This document shows, one piece after another, positions 63,397 through 64,000 of a stretch of 64,000 bases of DNA. The stretch is taken from positions 124,001-188,000 of the forward strand of contig NZ_JAGQBH010000003.1 of the NCBI RefSeq assembly GCF_024345535.1, read 5' to 3'. Position 1 is the first letter of the stretch; the number at the start of each line of letters is the position of its first letter. This stretch comes from Cyanobium sp. N.Huapi 1H5 (GTDB taxonomy: Bacteria; Cyanobacteriota; Cyanobacteriia; PCC-6307; Cyanobiaceae). A model generated the notes under the pieces. The model was not told the origin of the DNA, ran no database searches, and worked only from the letters and a program-made list of their open reading frames with translations. Both the position numbers and the translations under genes were made by a program.

Positions 63397-64000
<604 letters not shown>

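Overview
The window reads as chromosome from a high-G+C picocyanobacterium (Synechococcus/Cyanobium type). The evidence is NdhN, the clock-input protein LdpA, the cyanobacterial DUF1815 and DUF2839 proteins, an Ycf45-like R3H/AAA protein, picocyanobacterial extensions on S5 and L31, and a cyanobacterial S10-spc-alpha ribosomal cluster with adk between secY and rpmJ. All similarity calls come from reading the sequence; no database search was run.

Positions 1-13,440 are an accessory defence and toxin-antitoxin zone. The left end (1-2,780) is wreckage: a HigB-like toxin cut by the window edge, two copies of a broken HNH-HIT nuclease gene flanking a BrnT toxin with a truncated BrnA antitoxin, and a second HNH endonuclease gene with a nonsense codon and a frameshift. 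Next comes a compact, visibly lower-G+C operon on the minus strand (9,077 to 3,292). It has two D12-class adenine DNA methyltransferases, a winged-helix protein, an McrB-like AAA protein without an N-terminal DNA-binding domain, and McrC. It looks like a restriction-modification system built from McrBC plus two methyltransferases, and is the best candidate for an under-described system. Downstream are a PLD-nuclease/helicase that seems to have lost its N-terminus at the island edge, MntA-HepT, a DUF3427 remnant and VapBC.

Positions 13,440-31,950 hold SelO, a Uma2 nuclease, an FAD monooxygenase, secreted proteins, a lipoprotein of the beta-lactamase fold without its catalytic Ser/Lys, and a PadR-controlled RND efflux pair. 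There is also a translationally coupled pair of a class III cyclase and an MscS-like channel with a cyclic-nucleotide-binding domain. Both members of that pair lack normally conserved ligand or catalytic residues. An exported phosphoesterase and META-domain, methyltransferase-like and small membrane proteins follow.

Positions 32,000-45,700 are core genome: an ATP-grasp protein, CorA, TyrA, a helicase-like protein without a Walker A motif, DUF2839, DUF1815, recA with a candidate LexA box, an HAD hydrolase, tRNA-Gln(UUG), the Ycf45-like ATPase, ldpA, a cation/proton antiporter and ndhN.

Positions 46,085-62,795 are the ribosomal supercluster: rplC-rplD-rplW-rplB-rpsS-rplV-rpsC-rplP-rpmC-rpsQ-rplN-rplX-rplE-rpsH-rplF-rplR-rpsE-rplO-secY-adk-rpmJ-rpsM-rpsK-rpoA-rplQ-truA-rplM-rpsI-rpmE, then a strong terminator and prfA. 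An HNH endonuclease and the start of alr close the window.
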